Assembly: GCA_045538555.1 (NCBI GenBank)
Contig: JAZSRP010000049.1
Span: 1-64,000 of the forward strand
DNA: 64,000 bases
Source: Coliplasma sp045538555
GTDB lineage: Bacteria; Bacillota; Clostridia; Oscillospirales; CAG-382
Direction: 5' to 3'
The notes under the pieces were generated by a model. It saw only the letters and a program-made list of their open reading frames with translations, searched no databases and was not told the DNA's origin. The translations under genes and the position numbers were made by a program. Of this stretch, positions 24,671-32,574 are shown one piece after another (position 1 is the stretch's first letter; every line of letters begins with the position of its first letter).

Positions 24671-25534
24671 TCAGCTTTCCACATCGTGAATAAACGCTTC
24701 TTCAAAGTCCAATTCAAGCTCATCCATAACGGCGGGCTCCAGTGCGTGGAGACGTGCTTCCATCTCCGAACCTTCTCCCTTGAGTACAATAGTGACAAAT
24801 CGCCCTTTTATGTCAAGTGAAACAACGGGAAATCCGTCAAAAATGCTTTTGTTGATTTCATCAAAAAATGCAAGCTCAAATTTGCACATGCTGTTTACGT
24901 GGTCGGCAATATCACCCTGAGTTTTGATGATATTGTTGTCGATGAGCACAAACCTGTCGCAAAAATCCTCTAGTTCCCGCAATGAATGACTTGAAATAAG
25001 CACCGTTGTGCCTTTTTCCTCCACCAGCTTGATTATTGCATCTTTAAATATCTTGCGTGACAGGGGATCCAGTCCGTCAAACGCCTCGTCCAACAGCAAA
25101 TATTTGGGTTTTACTGCCAGGGCAAGGGCAATAAATACCTGCCTGCGCATCCCTTTTGAAAAATTACGCAAAAATTGCTTTTTTTGGATCTCGTATTTTG
25201 AGATGAGTGAATAAAAAACTTCACTGTCAATGTCTTTATAAAACGCCTTGTAAAACTCAAACATCTTGTCCGGCGTGCCGGTTGCAGTATAATACGGATC
25301 GTCGGGCAGAAAGAAAATCTCCTTTCGTGTCTCGGCAATCATTGGGCTTTTTCCGTCAAAAAAGACACACCCCTTAGAATCATAAACTCCGGACAACAGA
25401 CGCAAAAAAGTGGATTTTCCCGCTCCGTTGATACCTACAATGCCCATTATAGTTCCGTCCGGCACAAAAAGATCAATGTTGTTCAGCACTGTTTTTGTGC
25501 CAAAAGAATGGGATAGTCGCTTGATTTCAATCAT
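24671..25534 (-). CDS. ABC transporter ATPase (YtrB-like)
   Basis: 287 residues. Walker A GINGAGKST, a signature degenerate as FSKGMRRQVFIALALA, Walker B YLLLDEAFDGLDP and switch ISSHSLRELE. The C-terminal 80 residues form an accessory domain, as in exporter ATPases of the YtrB/EcsA class. Start ATG 25534, preceded by GGAGGAG and overlapping the end of the regulator gene by 8 nt. Middle gene of a regulator-ATPase-permease operon. Confidence 0.9.
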   Translation of the reverse strand: MIEIKRLSHSFGTKTVLNNIDLFVPDGTIMGIVGINGAGKSTFLRLLSGVYDSKGCVFFDGKSPMIAETRKEIFFLPDDPYYTATGTPDKMFEFYKAFYKDIDSEVFYSLISKYEIQKKQFLRNFSKGMRRQVFIALALAVKPKYLLLDEAFDGLDPLSRKIFKDAIIKLVEEKGTTVLISSHSLRELEDFCDRFVLIDNNIIKTQGDIADHVNSMCKFELAFFDEINKSIFDGFPVVSLDIKGRFVTIVLKGEGSEMEARLHALEPAVMDELELDFEEAFIHDVES

Positions 25535-25883
25535 GATATATCTCCTCCAAAATATCCTTGATTTCTTTTTTTGATACGCCATTGTCCTTCATTACGTTCA
25601 AAAATTCAAAAATCTCCCTGCGGTGTTTGTCGTCATCGTTGTGCTTTGTGCCCTCATTTTTGACAAATACGCCTTTTTTTGGCAGAGACAAAATGAGCCC
25701 TTTTTCCTCAAGCAGAGTATATGCTTTTTGAACAGTGTTTGGATTGACCCCCATTTCATTGGCGGCCACCCGCACGCTTGGCAGTCGGTCGCCCTCGCGC
25801 AATATGCCCAAGCGTATATATTTTTCGTAGCGCTCCGCAACCTCGATATAGACCTCTCTTTTGCCGGAAAAACCGCTTGGCAT
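25527..25883 (-). CDS. GntR-family repressor, YtrA subfamily
   Basis: 118 residues: winged helix-turn-helix (YEKYIRLGILREGDRLPSVR, VAANEMGVNPNTVQKAYTLL, LPKKGVFV) plus only a short C-terminal dimerisation tail of about 40 residues, the hallmark of the YtrA subfamily that controls ABC exporters. AAGGAGGGAAAGCT before ATG. Its promoter is embedded in 9-bp tandem repeats, its likely operator, so the operon is probably autoregulated. Confidence 0.9.
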   Translation of the reverse strand: MPSGFSGKREVYIEVAERYEKYIRLGILREGDRLPSVRVAANEMGVNPNTVQKAYTLLEEKGLILSLPKKGVFVKNEGTKHNDDDKHRREIFEFLNVMKDNGVSKKEIKDILEEIYHD

Positions 25884-25900
25884 AGCTTTCCCTCCTTTGC

Positions 25901-25962
25901 AAACTGTATTATCTGTATTAACTGTACCATCTGTATTATAACACGAAATACAGTTTTGTCAA
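25901..25962 (-). promoter_or_regulatory. Promoter and repeated operator of the GntR-ABC operon
   Basis: On the minus strand TTGACA (25962-25957), 16 nt, TATAAT (25940-25935). Read on +, CTGTATT-type units begin at 25904, 25913, 25922 and 25931, an exact 9-bp period (third copy CTGTACC). An inverted AATACAG lies at 25947-25953. The repeats cover the -10, part of the spacer and the early leader. They suit binding of several winged-helix dimers. Confidence 0.75.
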
Positions 25963-25975
25963 TACAAAAAACAAA

Positions 25976-26006
25976 AAAACCGTTGCATCATGGATTGCAA
26001 CGGTTT
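25976..26006 (-). terminator. Terminator of ddh
   Basis: AACCGTTGCA / TGCAACGGTT stem, 8-nt loop; the A-run on + becomes a T-tract for the minus-strand transcript. Confidence 0.88.
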
Positions 26007-26013
26007 TGTGTTA

Positions 26014-27000
26014 TTACAAAAGTTTTTTTCTCAGGTCTTCGGGCGATTCCATGGACAGCATTGCGGGCGGAATGTCAAAAACGGTTTTGCATCCCTTTTC
26101 ACCCCGTGAATTGAGTCTGTATGCCGCTCTTGCGCAGGCAACCAGTACCGAGGAGGTGAACTCGGGGTTGGAGTCCAGCTTGAGCGAATATTCAATGATA
26201 TGAGTATTTTTGCTGTCCGCCCCTGTCTTTCCGCAGCGGATCACAAACCCGCCGTGGGGGATCCCTGCGTGGTCACGGTCAAGCTCTTCCTTGGAAACAA
26301 AATGCACCGTGGTGTCATAATCGGCAAAATAGTTTGGCATGGATTTGATTTCATTGCAGATCTTTTCCGTGTCCGCTCCGTCTTTTGCTACCACAAAGCA
26401 TTCTCTGGTATGCTTTTGTCTCACGGTCAGCTCAGGATTCTCGCCGGCCCTCACAGCATCCAGCGCTTGGGGTACGGGAATGGTGTATTGCTTTGCGTCA
26501 AGAACACCATCGATGCGTCTGATGGCATCGGAGTGTCCCTGGGATACGCCCTTGCCCCAAAAAGTGTAGTCCTTGCCTTCCGGAAGAATGGCGCCGGCAT
26601 ATAGACGGTTGAGGGAGAACATACCCGGATCCCATCCTGCTGAGATGACCGCTACTTTTTTGCCTTTTTGTGCAGCGGCATCCACCTGCTCAAAATGCTC
26701 AGGTATCCTTGCATGGGTGTCAAAGCTGTCAACGATATTAAAAATCTCTGCCATTTTGGGAGAGTGAACGGGCAGATCTGTGGCGCTTCCGCCGCAGAGA
26801 ATCATGACGTCAATTTTTTGGGCGTACTCCTCCACACGGTCGGCACTGACCACCGGAACGTTTTTTGTATTGATCGTCAGCTTGCCGGGATCGCGGCGTG
26901 TAAAAACTGCCGTCAGCTCCATGTCGGGATTTTGTGTGATGGCGCTCTCAACGCCTCTTCCTAGGTTTCCGTATCCAAAAATTCCAATACGAATGCTCAT
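26014..27000 (-). CDS. ddh: meso-Diaminopimelate dehydrogenase
   Basis: 328 residues. NADP-binding N-terminus IRIGIFGYGNLGRGVESAI, then VILCGGSATDLP, the DAP-specific FDTHARIPEHFEQVDAAAQK, SAGWDPGMFSLNR, and FWGKGVSQGHSDAIRRIDGV, all characteristic of Ddh. It converts tetrahydrodipicolinate directly to meso-DAP with NADPH and ammonia, a one-step branch to lysine and peptidoglycan precursor. GGAGGTGTTTTT before ATG. An aspartate kinase (first step of this pathway) is encoded 4 kb away but not in an operon with it. Confidence 0.94.
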   Translation of the reverse strand: MSIRIGIFGYGNLGRGVESAITQNPDMELTAVFTRRDPGKLTINTKNVPVVSADRVEEYAQKIDVMILCGGSATDLPVHSPKMAEIFNIVDSFDTHARIPEHFEQVDAAAQKGKKVAVISAGWDPGMFSLNRLYAGAILPEGKDYTFWGKGVSQGHSDAIRRIDGVLDAKQYTIPVPQALDAVRAGENPELTVRQKHTRECFVVAKDGADTEKICNEIKSMPNYFADYDTTVHFVSKEELDRDHAGIPHGGFVIRCGKTGADSKNTHIIEYSLKLDSNPEFTSSVLVACARAAYRLNSRGEKGCKTVFDIPPAMLSMESPEDLRKKLL

Positions 27001-27033
27001 AAAAACACCTCCAAAAAAGGAAAAATCAAAAAA

Positions 27034-27204
27034 TTAATCAATGAGTGTATACTCAAACATTTCAAAATGCACCTTGCTCCCCACGTCAACTCCGGACGGC
27101 AGGAGATACAGAGCAACAAAAATCTCATCATCACTGCTGTCAACAGGGGAGAGATAGGCATATTCTCCCTCGATACGGGAGACAATAAAATCTCTTGGTT
27201 CCAT
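27034..27204 (-). CDS. Small conserved hypothetical protein, possible beta-barrel (DUF3006-like)
   Basis: 56 residues from ATG 27204 (EPRDFIVSRIEGEYAYLSPV ... ALYLLPSGVDVGSKVHFEMF). The alternating pattern and 'LPSGVDVGSKV' resemble small OB/SH3-like DUF3006 proteins, which have 'LPxGVKxGD'. The match is weak. GGAG 8 nt before the ATG supports it; a start four codons upstream has poorer spacing. Lies just upstream of ddh on the same strand (33 nt), perhaps cotranscribed. Confidence 0.6.
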   Translation of the reverse strand: MEPRDFIVSRIEGEYAYLSPVDSSDDEIFVALYLLPSGVDVGSKVHFEMFEYTLID

Positions 27205-27307
27205 AAAAAACTCCAAAACAGATAAATAACAAAAGAATTATATCACCCAAACCCCCAATGAGCAAGAGAAAAAATAAAAATAATCCAAAAAAAGATAAAA
27301 AAACGGC

Positions 27308-27336
27308 TTGACAAAGATACAAAGGTGTGATATACT
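27308..27336 (+). promoter_or_regulatory. Promoter of the tRNA-Thr/tRNA-Tyr pair
   Basis: TTGACA (27308-27313), 17 nt, TATACT (27331-27336). Confidence 0.87.
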
Positions 27337-27358
27337 GCAAAGCGTTGACGCAAGCCGT

Positions 27359-27433
27359 GCTGGTGTGGCTCAATGGCAGAGCAGCTGATTTGTAATCAGC
27401 AGGTTGGGGGTTCGACTCCCTTCACCAGCTCCA
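27359..27433 (+). tRNA. tRNA-Thr (anticodon TGT), CCA encoded
   Basis: 75 nt. Acceptor GCTGGTG/CACCAGC, anticodon loop TTTGTAA in GCTGA/TCAGC, T-arm GGTTCGACTCC, encoded CCA. Acceptor stem identical to the tRNA-Thr at 17270. Confidence 0.96.
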
Positions 27434-27468
27434 GACAACAACAAGCGTTGATATAAAGAATAGGGTAT

Positions 27469-27553
27469 GGGGGAATTCCCGAGCGGCCAAAGGGGGCAGA
27501 CTGTAAATCTGTTGTCACTGACTTCGGTGGTTCGAATCCACCTTCCCCCACCA
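27469..27553 (+). tRNA. tRNA-Tyr (anticodon GTA), CCA encoded
   Basis: 85 nt, type II with a long variable arm. Acceptor GGGGGAA/TTCCCCC, anticodon loop CTGTAAA, T-arm GGTTCGAATCC, CCA encoded. Confidence 0.96.
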
Positions 27554-27554
27554 G

Positions 27555-27583
27555 AAAAACCACTTCTTTTGAAGTGGTTTTTC
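27555..27583 (+). terminator. Terminator after tRNA-Tyr
   Basis: AAAAACCACTTC / GAAGTGGTTTTT, 12-bp perfect stem with a TTTT loop. Confidence 0.9.
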
Positions 27584-27760
27584 AGTTATATTCGCCTCAC
27601 GGCGAGTGATATGCACCTTCGGTGCGTGATATTTGCTTCGCAAGTGATATGCCTGCGGGCGTGAGTGGCGAATATAATATCACTGCGGAACGAAGTGAGG
27701 CAATATCACTACGCGCAAGGCGAGTAATATCACTCCGTCGCAGACGGAATATCACTAAAA
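27584..27760. repeat. Array of small hairpins with GTGATAT linkers that flips to ATATCAC linkers
   Basis: From 27584 hairpins CGCC-TCA-CGGCG, GCACC-TTC-GGTGC, TTGC-TTC-GCAA and GCC-TGC-GGGC are joined by (G)TGATAT. The block is bounded by TATATTCGCC at its start and GGCGAATATA at its end, which are inverse complements. After that the linker appears in the other orientation as AATATCACT, three or four times, separating further GC-rich units. No gene fits. It is a REP/MITE-like mosaic, related to the decayed array at 17790-17880. Confidence 0.75.
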
Positions 27761-27959
27761 TCTAACAATTATGTGAGAGTTCGAATTCATACTCAAAAAC
27801 AGCAATTATTCTTTTTTGTGTCTACTAACTATTGACTAGTTCATTCGACTTGTCGGTTTTTCAATGAAGCGTTCCCTTCGGAAACATGATGCCGCTACGC
27901 TAATGATGTCATTTTGTTAATGATGTGTTGCTTCGCAACATTAGTGAAAAAGCAGTTTC
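27761..27959. other. Noncoding tail of the repeat region
   Basis: About 200 nt with no gene. A second linker type, AATGATG, separates hairpins such as GTTCC-CTTC-GGAAAC and TGTTGC-TTC-GCAACA (about 27870-27945). This suggests a second repeat family placed beside the first. Nothing else is recognised. Confidence 0.55.
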
Positions 27960-28460
27960 TCAATCCTTCCTGCCTGTCAGCTCTCCCCGGTCTGTCAGGT
28001 CGGGATACCCAAGCTGACGCAGTGCTTCGTATACCACTACAGCAACGGAGTTTGACAAGTTCAGCGATCTGACAAAGCCAAGCATGGGTATGCGGATGCA
28101 TCGGTCATAGTTTTTTTCAAGCAGCGGCTCCGGCAGCCCGTGGCTTTCTTTTCCAAAAACAAAATATATGTCTCTGTCTGCGGGATATTTTTGGTCCGAA
28201 TGGCATTTTTGACCTTTTGTAGAACAAAAAAAGAACAGACCTTTGTTTTTGTTCGGTTCAAAAAAGCTTTCCCAGTCGGGGTAGGTATTGACGGTGAGGT
28301 ATTTCCAATAATCAAGTCCCGCACGGCGGATTGAACGTTCACTGAGCTCAAAGCCCAGCGGCTCGATGAGATGAAGATGGCACCCCGTGACAGCACAGGT
28401 TCGGGAGATGTTTCCCGTGTTTTGCGGAATCTCCGGCTCGTACAAAACGATGTGTATCAT
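27960..28460 (-). CDS. trmL: tRNA (cytidine(34)-2'-O)-methyltransferase, SPOUT
   Basis: 166 residues from ATG 28460. IHIVLYEPEIPQNTGNISRT at the N-terminus, IEPLGFELSERSIRRAGLDYW, FGKESHGLPEPLLEKN, and IPMLGFVRSLNLSNSVAVVVYEALRQ are the TrmL/CspR knot motifs. It 2'-O-methylates the wobble base of tRNA-Leu isoacceptors. GTG 28505 would add 15 residues but lacks a ribosome site. The stop lies at the edge of the repeat region. Confidence 0.93.
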   Translation of the reverse strand: MIHIVLYEPEIPQNTGNISRTCAVTGCHLHLIEPLGFELSERSIRRAGLDYWKYLTVNTYPDWESFFEPNKNKGLFFFCSTKGQKCHSDQKYPADRDIYFVFGKESHGLPEPLLEKNYDRCIRIPMLGFVRSLNLSNSVAVVVYEALRQLGYPDLTDRGELTGRKD

Positions 28461-28602
28461 AATGATAAAAATGTCCCTTTTTATTTTGTGCCTGTATTTT
28501 ATCACAAAAAGTTGTTTGTTTCAATCCCCCCCTCGTTGACAACTTCTGCAGAAGCGTGTTAAAATATCACTGCGGATCATCACAAAAAGGAGCGTCGGAA
28601 AT

Positions 28603-29397
28603 ATGAGGATAACCGTGCTTGCTGACAATGTATCAAACGACAAAGAGCTTTTTGCCCAACACGGTTTGAGCTTGTATATTGAAACACAATCAAAAAAGAT
28701 ACTTTTTGACATGGGGCAGGACGGTCTCTTTTTGGACAATGCAAAAAAGCTTGGTATTGCAATGGATTCTGTTGATGCAGCTGTTCTTTCTCACGGCCAT
28801 TATGATCACGGTGGCGGTCTGAAAATCTTTTTTGAAAAAAACCGCACAGCTTGCGTGTTTGTCCGTCCCGAGGCGTTTGGAGAGTTTTTCAACAGTGAGA
28901 ACAAATATATCGGGCTTGAAAACCATACGGAGTACTCCCATCGCTTTTGTTTTGCGGCAGACTGTACGGCGCTGGACGAAAATATGATGCTCATCACCTG
29001 CACAAAAAAGGAGCTTCCATACCCACACACCTCTTTTGGACTGACAAAAAAGGATGGTGAAGAAAACGTTCCCGATGATTTTTGCCATGAGCAGTACCTG
29101 CTGATAAACGAAAATAACAAAAAAATACTCATCAGCGGTTGCTCTCACAAAGGGATCTGCAATATAGCGGAAATATTCCGCCCCGATGTGCTGGTTGGCG
29201 GATTTCACCTGTCAAAGCTCGATCCTTCTGATCCCGACAGTGCAGAAAAATTGAGATCCGTCGCATATACCTTGGGTGCGCTTGATACCGTTTATTATAC
29301 CTGCCATTGCACGGGGCTTGCACAATATGAATTTTTAAAAAGCAACGGTTGCCCAAACCTCACCTATCTGTCTTGCGGAATGACAGTGGAATTGTGA
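28603..29397 (+). CDS. MBL-fold metallo-hydrolase, MptA/DHPMP-like subfamily
   Basis: 264 residues. The metal motif LSHGHYDHGGGL (about 63-74), ISGCSHKGICNIAE with the third His, and the C-terminal YYTCHCTG define the subfamily annotated as 7,8-dihydropterin-6-yl-methyl-aminobenzene phosphate synthase-like. Those labels rest on an archaeal homologue, so the clostridial activity is unknown. Cytoplasmic. AAAGGAG about 9 nt before ATG 28603. Single gene followed by a strong terminator. Confidence 0.85.
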   Translation: MRITVLADNVSNDKELFAQHGLSLYIETQSKKILFDMGQDGLFLDNAKKLGIAMDSVDAAVLSHGHYDHGGGLKIFFEKNRTACVFVRPEAFGEFFNSENKYIGLENHTEYSHRFCFAADCTALDENMMLITCTKKELPYPHTSFGLTKKDGEENVPDDFCHEQYLLINENNKKILISGCSHKGICNIAEIFRPDVLVGGFHLSKLDPSDPDSAEKLRSVAYTLGALDTVYYTCHCTGLAQYEFLKSNGCPNLTYLSCGMTVEL

Positions 29398-29418
29398 CGG
29401 CATACGGAGAATTTATTG

Positions 29419-29452
29419 AAAAAGGACTTGCCAAAAGGCAAGTCCTTTTTTG
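29419..29452 (+). terminator. Terminator of the MBL hydrolase gene
   Basis: AAAAAGGACTTGCC / GGCAAGTCCTTTTT with an AAAA loop. Confidence 0.92.
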
Positions 29453-29497
29453 GCACCCCCAGCGAGAATCGAACTCACAACTAGCCCTTAGGAGTGA
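29453..29497 (-). pseudogene. 3' half of a tRNA gene (anticodon loop to CCA)
   Basis: On the minus strand the sequence runs from CTCCTAAG, as in an anticodon loop, through a T-arm (GTGAG-TTCGATT-CTCGC) to TGGGGGT-G-CCA. The 5' half is absent: upstream sequence bears no D-arm or matching acceptor strand. A complete tRNA-Arg with the same loop lies 1.4 kb away, but its T-arm and acceptor differ. Typical of the scar left by an element that recombined in a tRNA anticodon loop. Confidence 0.65.
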
Positions 29498-29734
29498 CCT
29501 CGAAACTCAGTTTTAGAGTCACTTCCTGTACCTGATAATCCCGTATTTTCAAGGCTTTTTCGCACTTTGAGTGTTAAACTGTGTTACGGAATTACTGCTG
29601 ATTTTACCCCGTTTTCGACCGTTTCATTAGATGGGAATTAGCAAGGGGTTCGGATTTAGGGAAACGGTTATATTTCCACAAGATGCCTTTATTTAATCGC
29701 TTGTACCTCGGTCTGTTACCGAGTTTTATTTAAC
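29498..29734. other. Noncoding flank of the methyltransferase islet
   Basis: 237 nt with no gene in either strand. It contains an inverted pair AGTGAC...GTCACT (arms near 29496-29502 and 29518-29524) beside the tRNA scar, and TTGCTAATTCCC (minus strand, about 29629-29640), echoed by TTGCTAATGGGG at 30757-30768. These could be integrase core and arm sites, but no integrase is encoded. Confidence 0.4.
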
Positions 29735-30538
29735 TCACTTCGCTAAATTATAGTTTATTTTTTTCAATTCAGCAATTGCCGCATAGTGCAAGACATCAAA
29801 CTCGTTAGGTGCAATTTTTTCTAACAATGCCATATGTTCTCGTTCCCAATTCATAATTTCATTTTGAGTAAGAGATGCACCAACCCCACGACACGCTTCC
29901 ATTCTTCCGTTCCAGCTTTCACGAGTGAAATGTGCATTTACCGTGTATTCCTCGTGATACACAAATTCAAAATTTCCTATATAACAATCAGGAATGTGTA
30001 TAGGATGTTTGGTTTCACCGGCGCCACTCCAATTAGGACTGTACTTAAGCACCAATTCCTCACTTGCTCCCGCAATTTTGTCCTCAAAAGGTAGCCATGC
30101 CATATAGAGAACAAGAATGCGACCATTAGGTTTTAACATACGGTAAAGCTTCGGCATAATTTTTTCGTGATCGAAATACCAAAAGCATTGGCAAGCTGTA
30201 ATCACATCAAAGGTGTCATCGGGAAAATCCAGCGTTTCCGACGGAATAGCGTAATAGTCAATATCCATACCTGCGGACAGTTTCTTTGCCTGCTCAATTT
30301 GATTTTCCGAAATATCCGTTCCTGTCCATTTTGCACCGTAATGGTAAAGATTTCTTGGCAACACACCCGTTCCCGTACCGAGATCAAGAACGGACTGTTC
30401 ATCAACGCACAGTCCTCGACTTATAATCTTATCGTAAAACTCCTGTGGATAGATGTCACGGTATTTAGCGTAATCCTGCGAGGTGCGTCCCCAATCAAAT
30501 GCTTTGCCGCCATCTATTTTTATATCCACTATTTTCAT
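29735..30538 (-). CDS. Class I SAM-dependent methyltransferase
   Basis: 267 residues. Motif I VLDLGTGTGVLPRNL (about 50-64), then WTGTDISENQIEQAKK, DVITACQCFWYFD and the post-motif LKPNGRILVLYMAW identify a Methyltransf_11-type fold; the C-terminal 130 residues (YHEEYTVNAHFTRESWNGRM) resemble small-molecule methyltransferases. Substrate unknown. Base composition is visibly more AT-rich than the neighbours and it lies in an islet bounded by a tRNA fragment and tRNA-Arg, so acquisition by transfer is likely. No good ribosome site is apparent: AGGGG lies 6 nt before ATG 30538. Confidence 0.85.
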   Translation of the reverse strand: MKIVDIKIDGGKAFDWGRTSQDYAKYRDIYPQEFYDKIISRGLCVDEQSVLDLGTGTGVLPRNLYHYGAKWTGTDISENQIEQAKKLSAGMDIDYYAIPSETLDFPDDTFDVITACQCFWYFDHEKIMPKLYRMLKPNGRILVLYMAWLPFEDKIAGASEELVLKYSPNWSGAGETKHPIHIPDCYIGNFEFVYHEEYTVNAHFTRESWNGRMEACRGVGASLTQNEIMNWEREHMALLEKIAPNEFDVLHYAAIAELKKINYNLAK

Positions 30539-30839
30539 AATAAACCCCTACAAATTCTTATTTAGCTAACTGATTATACCACATGAACATGAAAAATTCT
30601 ACACACTAAAGCGAAAAAGAAAACGGTAAGGCTCATTACTGACAAAACAAAAAGTCTATGGATAGAACATACGCCTGTGCAAATTAGCAGGATTTTGCTA
30701 AAAATCCGATTAGCAGGCGATTAGCAAAACGGTGTTTTTTTACTAATTTCTTGCTAATGGGGATATGGTATTAGTTTGAGTTTGTTCTATGCTCATAAAA
30801 TAAGAAAATCCACTCAATTAAATGAGTGAATATAAAAAG
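30539..30839. other. Noncoding right part of the methyltransferase islet
   Basis: About 300 nt, AT-rich, no gene. Between 30680 and 30770 ATTAGCA/TTGCTAAT words recur five times in both orientations, a cluster that looks like protein-binding or recombination arm sites. Confidence 0.4.
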
Positions 30840-30876
30840 AAAAAGTGCCGAGAAGCCTTGATTTCTCGGCACTTTT
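30840..30876 (-). terminator. Terminator downstream of tRNA-Arg
   Basis: AAAAAGTGCCGAGAA / TTTCTCGGCACTTTTT hairpin directly after the CCA end. Confidence 0.88.
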
Positions 30877-30953
30877 TGGCGCGCTTGCCCGGATTCGAAC
30901 CGGGGGCGTTCCGCTTAGGAGGCGGACCCTCTATCCTGCTGAGGTACAAGCGC
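30877..30953 (-). tRNA. tRNA-Arg (anticodon CCT), CCA encoded
   Basis: 77 nt on the minus strand. Acceptor GCGCTTG/CAAGCGC, anticodon loop CTCCTAA in a CCGC/GCGG-type stem, T-arm CGGTTCGAATCCG, encoded CCA. Confidence 0.95.
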
Positions 30954-31172
30954 ATATGCTATAAGATTTGAACATATTATCATTCGCCTTTTTGCAAAGG
31001 CGAGCGTTAAAACACTCTCTTAGGAGGGGCTTGTTATATCCATTTAACTATGGAGGCATGTATTTTGTTGCTCTGGGTATTCTAAATGGTTTTTTTGTTT
31101 TTGTCAAGAGCTTTAGGTGTATTTGGTGCATATAATTGTATTGAGAGCCAATCTCTTTATGCAAAAGTGGTA

Positions 31173-31201
31173 TTGAATATTTCAAACTGTTGTGATACAA
31201 T
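31173..31201 (+). promoter_or_regulatory. Promoter of the aspartate kinase gene
   Basis: TTGAAT (31173-31178), 17 nt, TACAAT (31196-31201). The stretch 30954-31172 before it holds nothing recognisable and no T-box-like or lysine-riboswitch core was seen. Confidence 0.6.
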
Positions 31202-31242
31202 AATACTGAAAAAGTGTGAATAATTTTGTTGGATGCGATATT

Positions 31243-32574
31243 ATGAAAGATATTTACGAAAAAAAGGTTGTCAAATTTGGCGGAAGTTCCTTGGCTTCTG
31301 CCGAACAAATGAAAAAATGCGCTGATATCATCCGCGCGGAGTCGACCCGCCGTTACGTTGTGCCCAGCGCACCCGGAAAGAGATTTTCTGATGATACAAA
31401 GGTGACCGATCTTCTCCTCTCTTGCTATGAAAAGAGCATCAGCGGCGGAGACTTTGTGTCTGTATTTGAGCAGATCAAGGAGCGCTACAACGATATCATC
31501 AGTGGACTCGGACTTGACATTTCCCTTGATGCCGAGTACAAAAAGATTCTGGCCGCGCTTGAAAAAGGCACGACTGTTGACTATGTTGCCTCCAGAGGTG
31601 AGTACCTCAACGGCATCATACTTGCTTCCTACATAGGTTTTGAGTTTGTGGATGCCGCAGAGGTGATATTCTTTGATGAGGACGGCAGGTTCAACGCCAG
31701 CTATACAAACCTCATGATGTCCCAGCGTCTTCTGACGCTCAAAAACGCCGTTATCCCCGGATTTTACGGCAGCATGCCTGACGGGGCCATAAAAACATTC
31801 AGCCGAGGCGGCAGTGATATTACAGGCGCCATCGTTGCTCGTGCCGTTATGGCGGATATCTATGAAAACTGGACCGACGTTTCGGGATTTATGATGTGTG
31901 ATCCCCGTATCGTTGACAATCCCAGACCAATCAAGATCATCACTTATCGTGAGCTTCGTGAGCTTTCCTACATGGGAGCAACCGTTCTTCACGAGGACAG
32001 CATTTTCCCCGTAAAAATGGCGGGGATCCCCATCAATATCCGCAACACCAACCGCCCCTCGGATATAGGTACTCTCATCGTTACTTCCACCGAGGGATAC
32101 CGTGCAGACGATATCATCACCGGTATTGCGGGCAAAAAGGGTTTTGCTGTCATCAGGATCGAAAAAGATATGATGAACCAGGAGATGGGCTTTGGTATGC
32201 GTGTGCTCAAGGTGTTTGCAGATATGGGCCTCTCCTTTGAGCATCTCCCCTCGGGTATTGACACCATGTGTGTGGTTCTCAATGAGCACGATATCCACGG
32301 CAGAGAGCGTGAGATTCTTTCGATGATTTCCCGCGCAGTCAACCCCGACAACATTGACATTGAGACTTCTCTCGGACTCATTGCAGTGGTTGGCCGCGGA
32401 ATGGCAGGTATGCCCGGTACTGCCGCAAGAGTTTTTGGTGCTTTGGCACGAGAGGGCATAAACATCCGTATGATCGATCAGGGCAGCAGCGAGCTCAATA
32501 TTATCATCGGCGTGGATGAAAAGCATTTCACCACTGCAATCCGCACTATTTACAGTGAGTTTTGTGACGGCTGA
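31243..32574 (+). CDS. lysC: Aspartate kinase
   Basis: 443 residues. VVKFGGSSLASAEQ (9-22) is the kinase signature, SRGEYLNGIILASY and TFSRGGSDITGAI bind ATP and aspartate, and tandem ACT domains occupy the C-terminus (VVGRGMAGMPGTAARVFGAL, GINIRMIDQGSSELNIIIGV). First step of the lysine/threonine/methionine/DAP pathway; feedback control by lysine or threonine is expected from the ACT pair. ATG 31243 gives the normal N-terminus; a TTG nine codons earlier has no support. The stop overlaps the next gene's ATG by 1 nt. Confidence 0.94.
   Translation: MKDIYEKKVVKFGGSSLASAEQMKKCADIIRAESTRRYVVPSAPGKRFSDDTKVTDLLLSCYEKSISGGDFVSVFEQIKERYNDIISGLGLDISLDAEYKKILAALEKGTTVDYVASRGEYLNGIILASYIGFEFVDAAEVIFFDEDGRFNASYTNLMMSQRLLTLKNAVIPGFYGSMPDGAIKTFSRGGSDITGAIVARAVMADIYENWTDVSGFMMCDPRIVDNPRPIKIITYRELRELSYMGATVLHEDSIFPVKMAGIPINIRNTNRPSDIGTLIVTSTEGYRADDIITGIAGKKGFAVIRIEKDMMNQEMGFGMRVLKVFADMGLSFEHLPSGIDTMCVVLNEHDIHGREREILSMISRAVNPDNIDIETSLGLIAVVGRGMAGMPGTAARVFGALAREGINIRMIDQGSSELNIIIGVDEKHFTTAIRTIYSEFCDG

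Noticed and set aside
27584..27760. Possible CRISPR array
   Set aside because: Repeated units are only 7-9 nt linkers, the hairpin 'spacers' are palindromic and unequal, the linker changes orientation, and no cas gene is near.
31048..32526. Long minus-strand open frame of 492 codons opposite lysC
   Set aside because: It mirrors the aspartate kinase gene codon by codon, has no ribosome site and its text (His/Asn/Val-rich) resembles no protein family.
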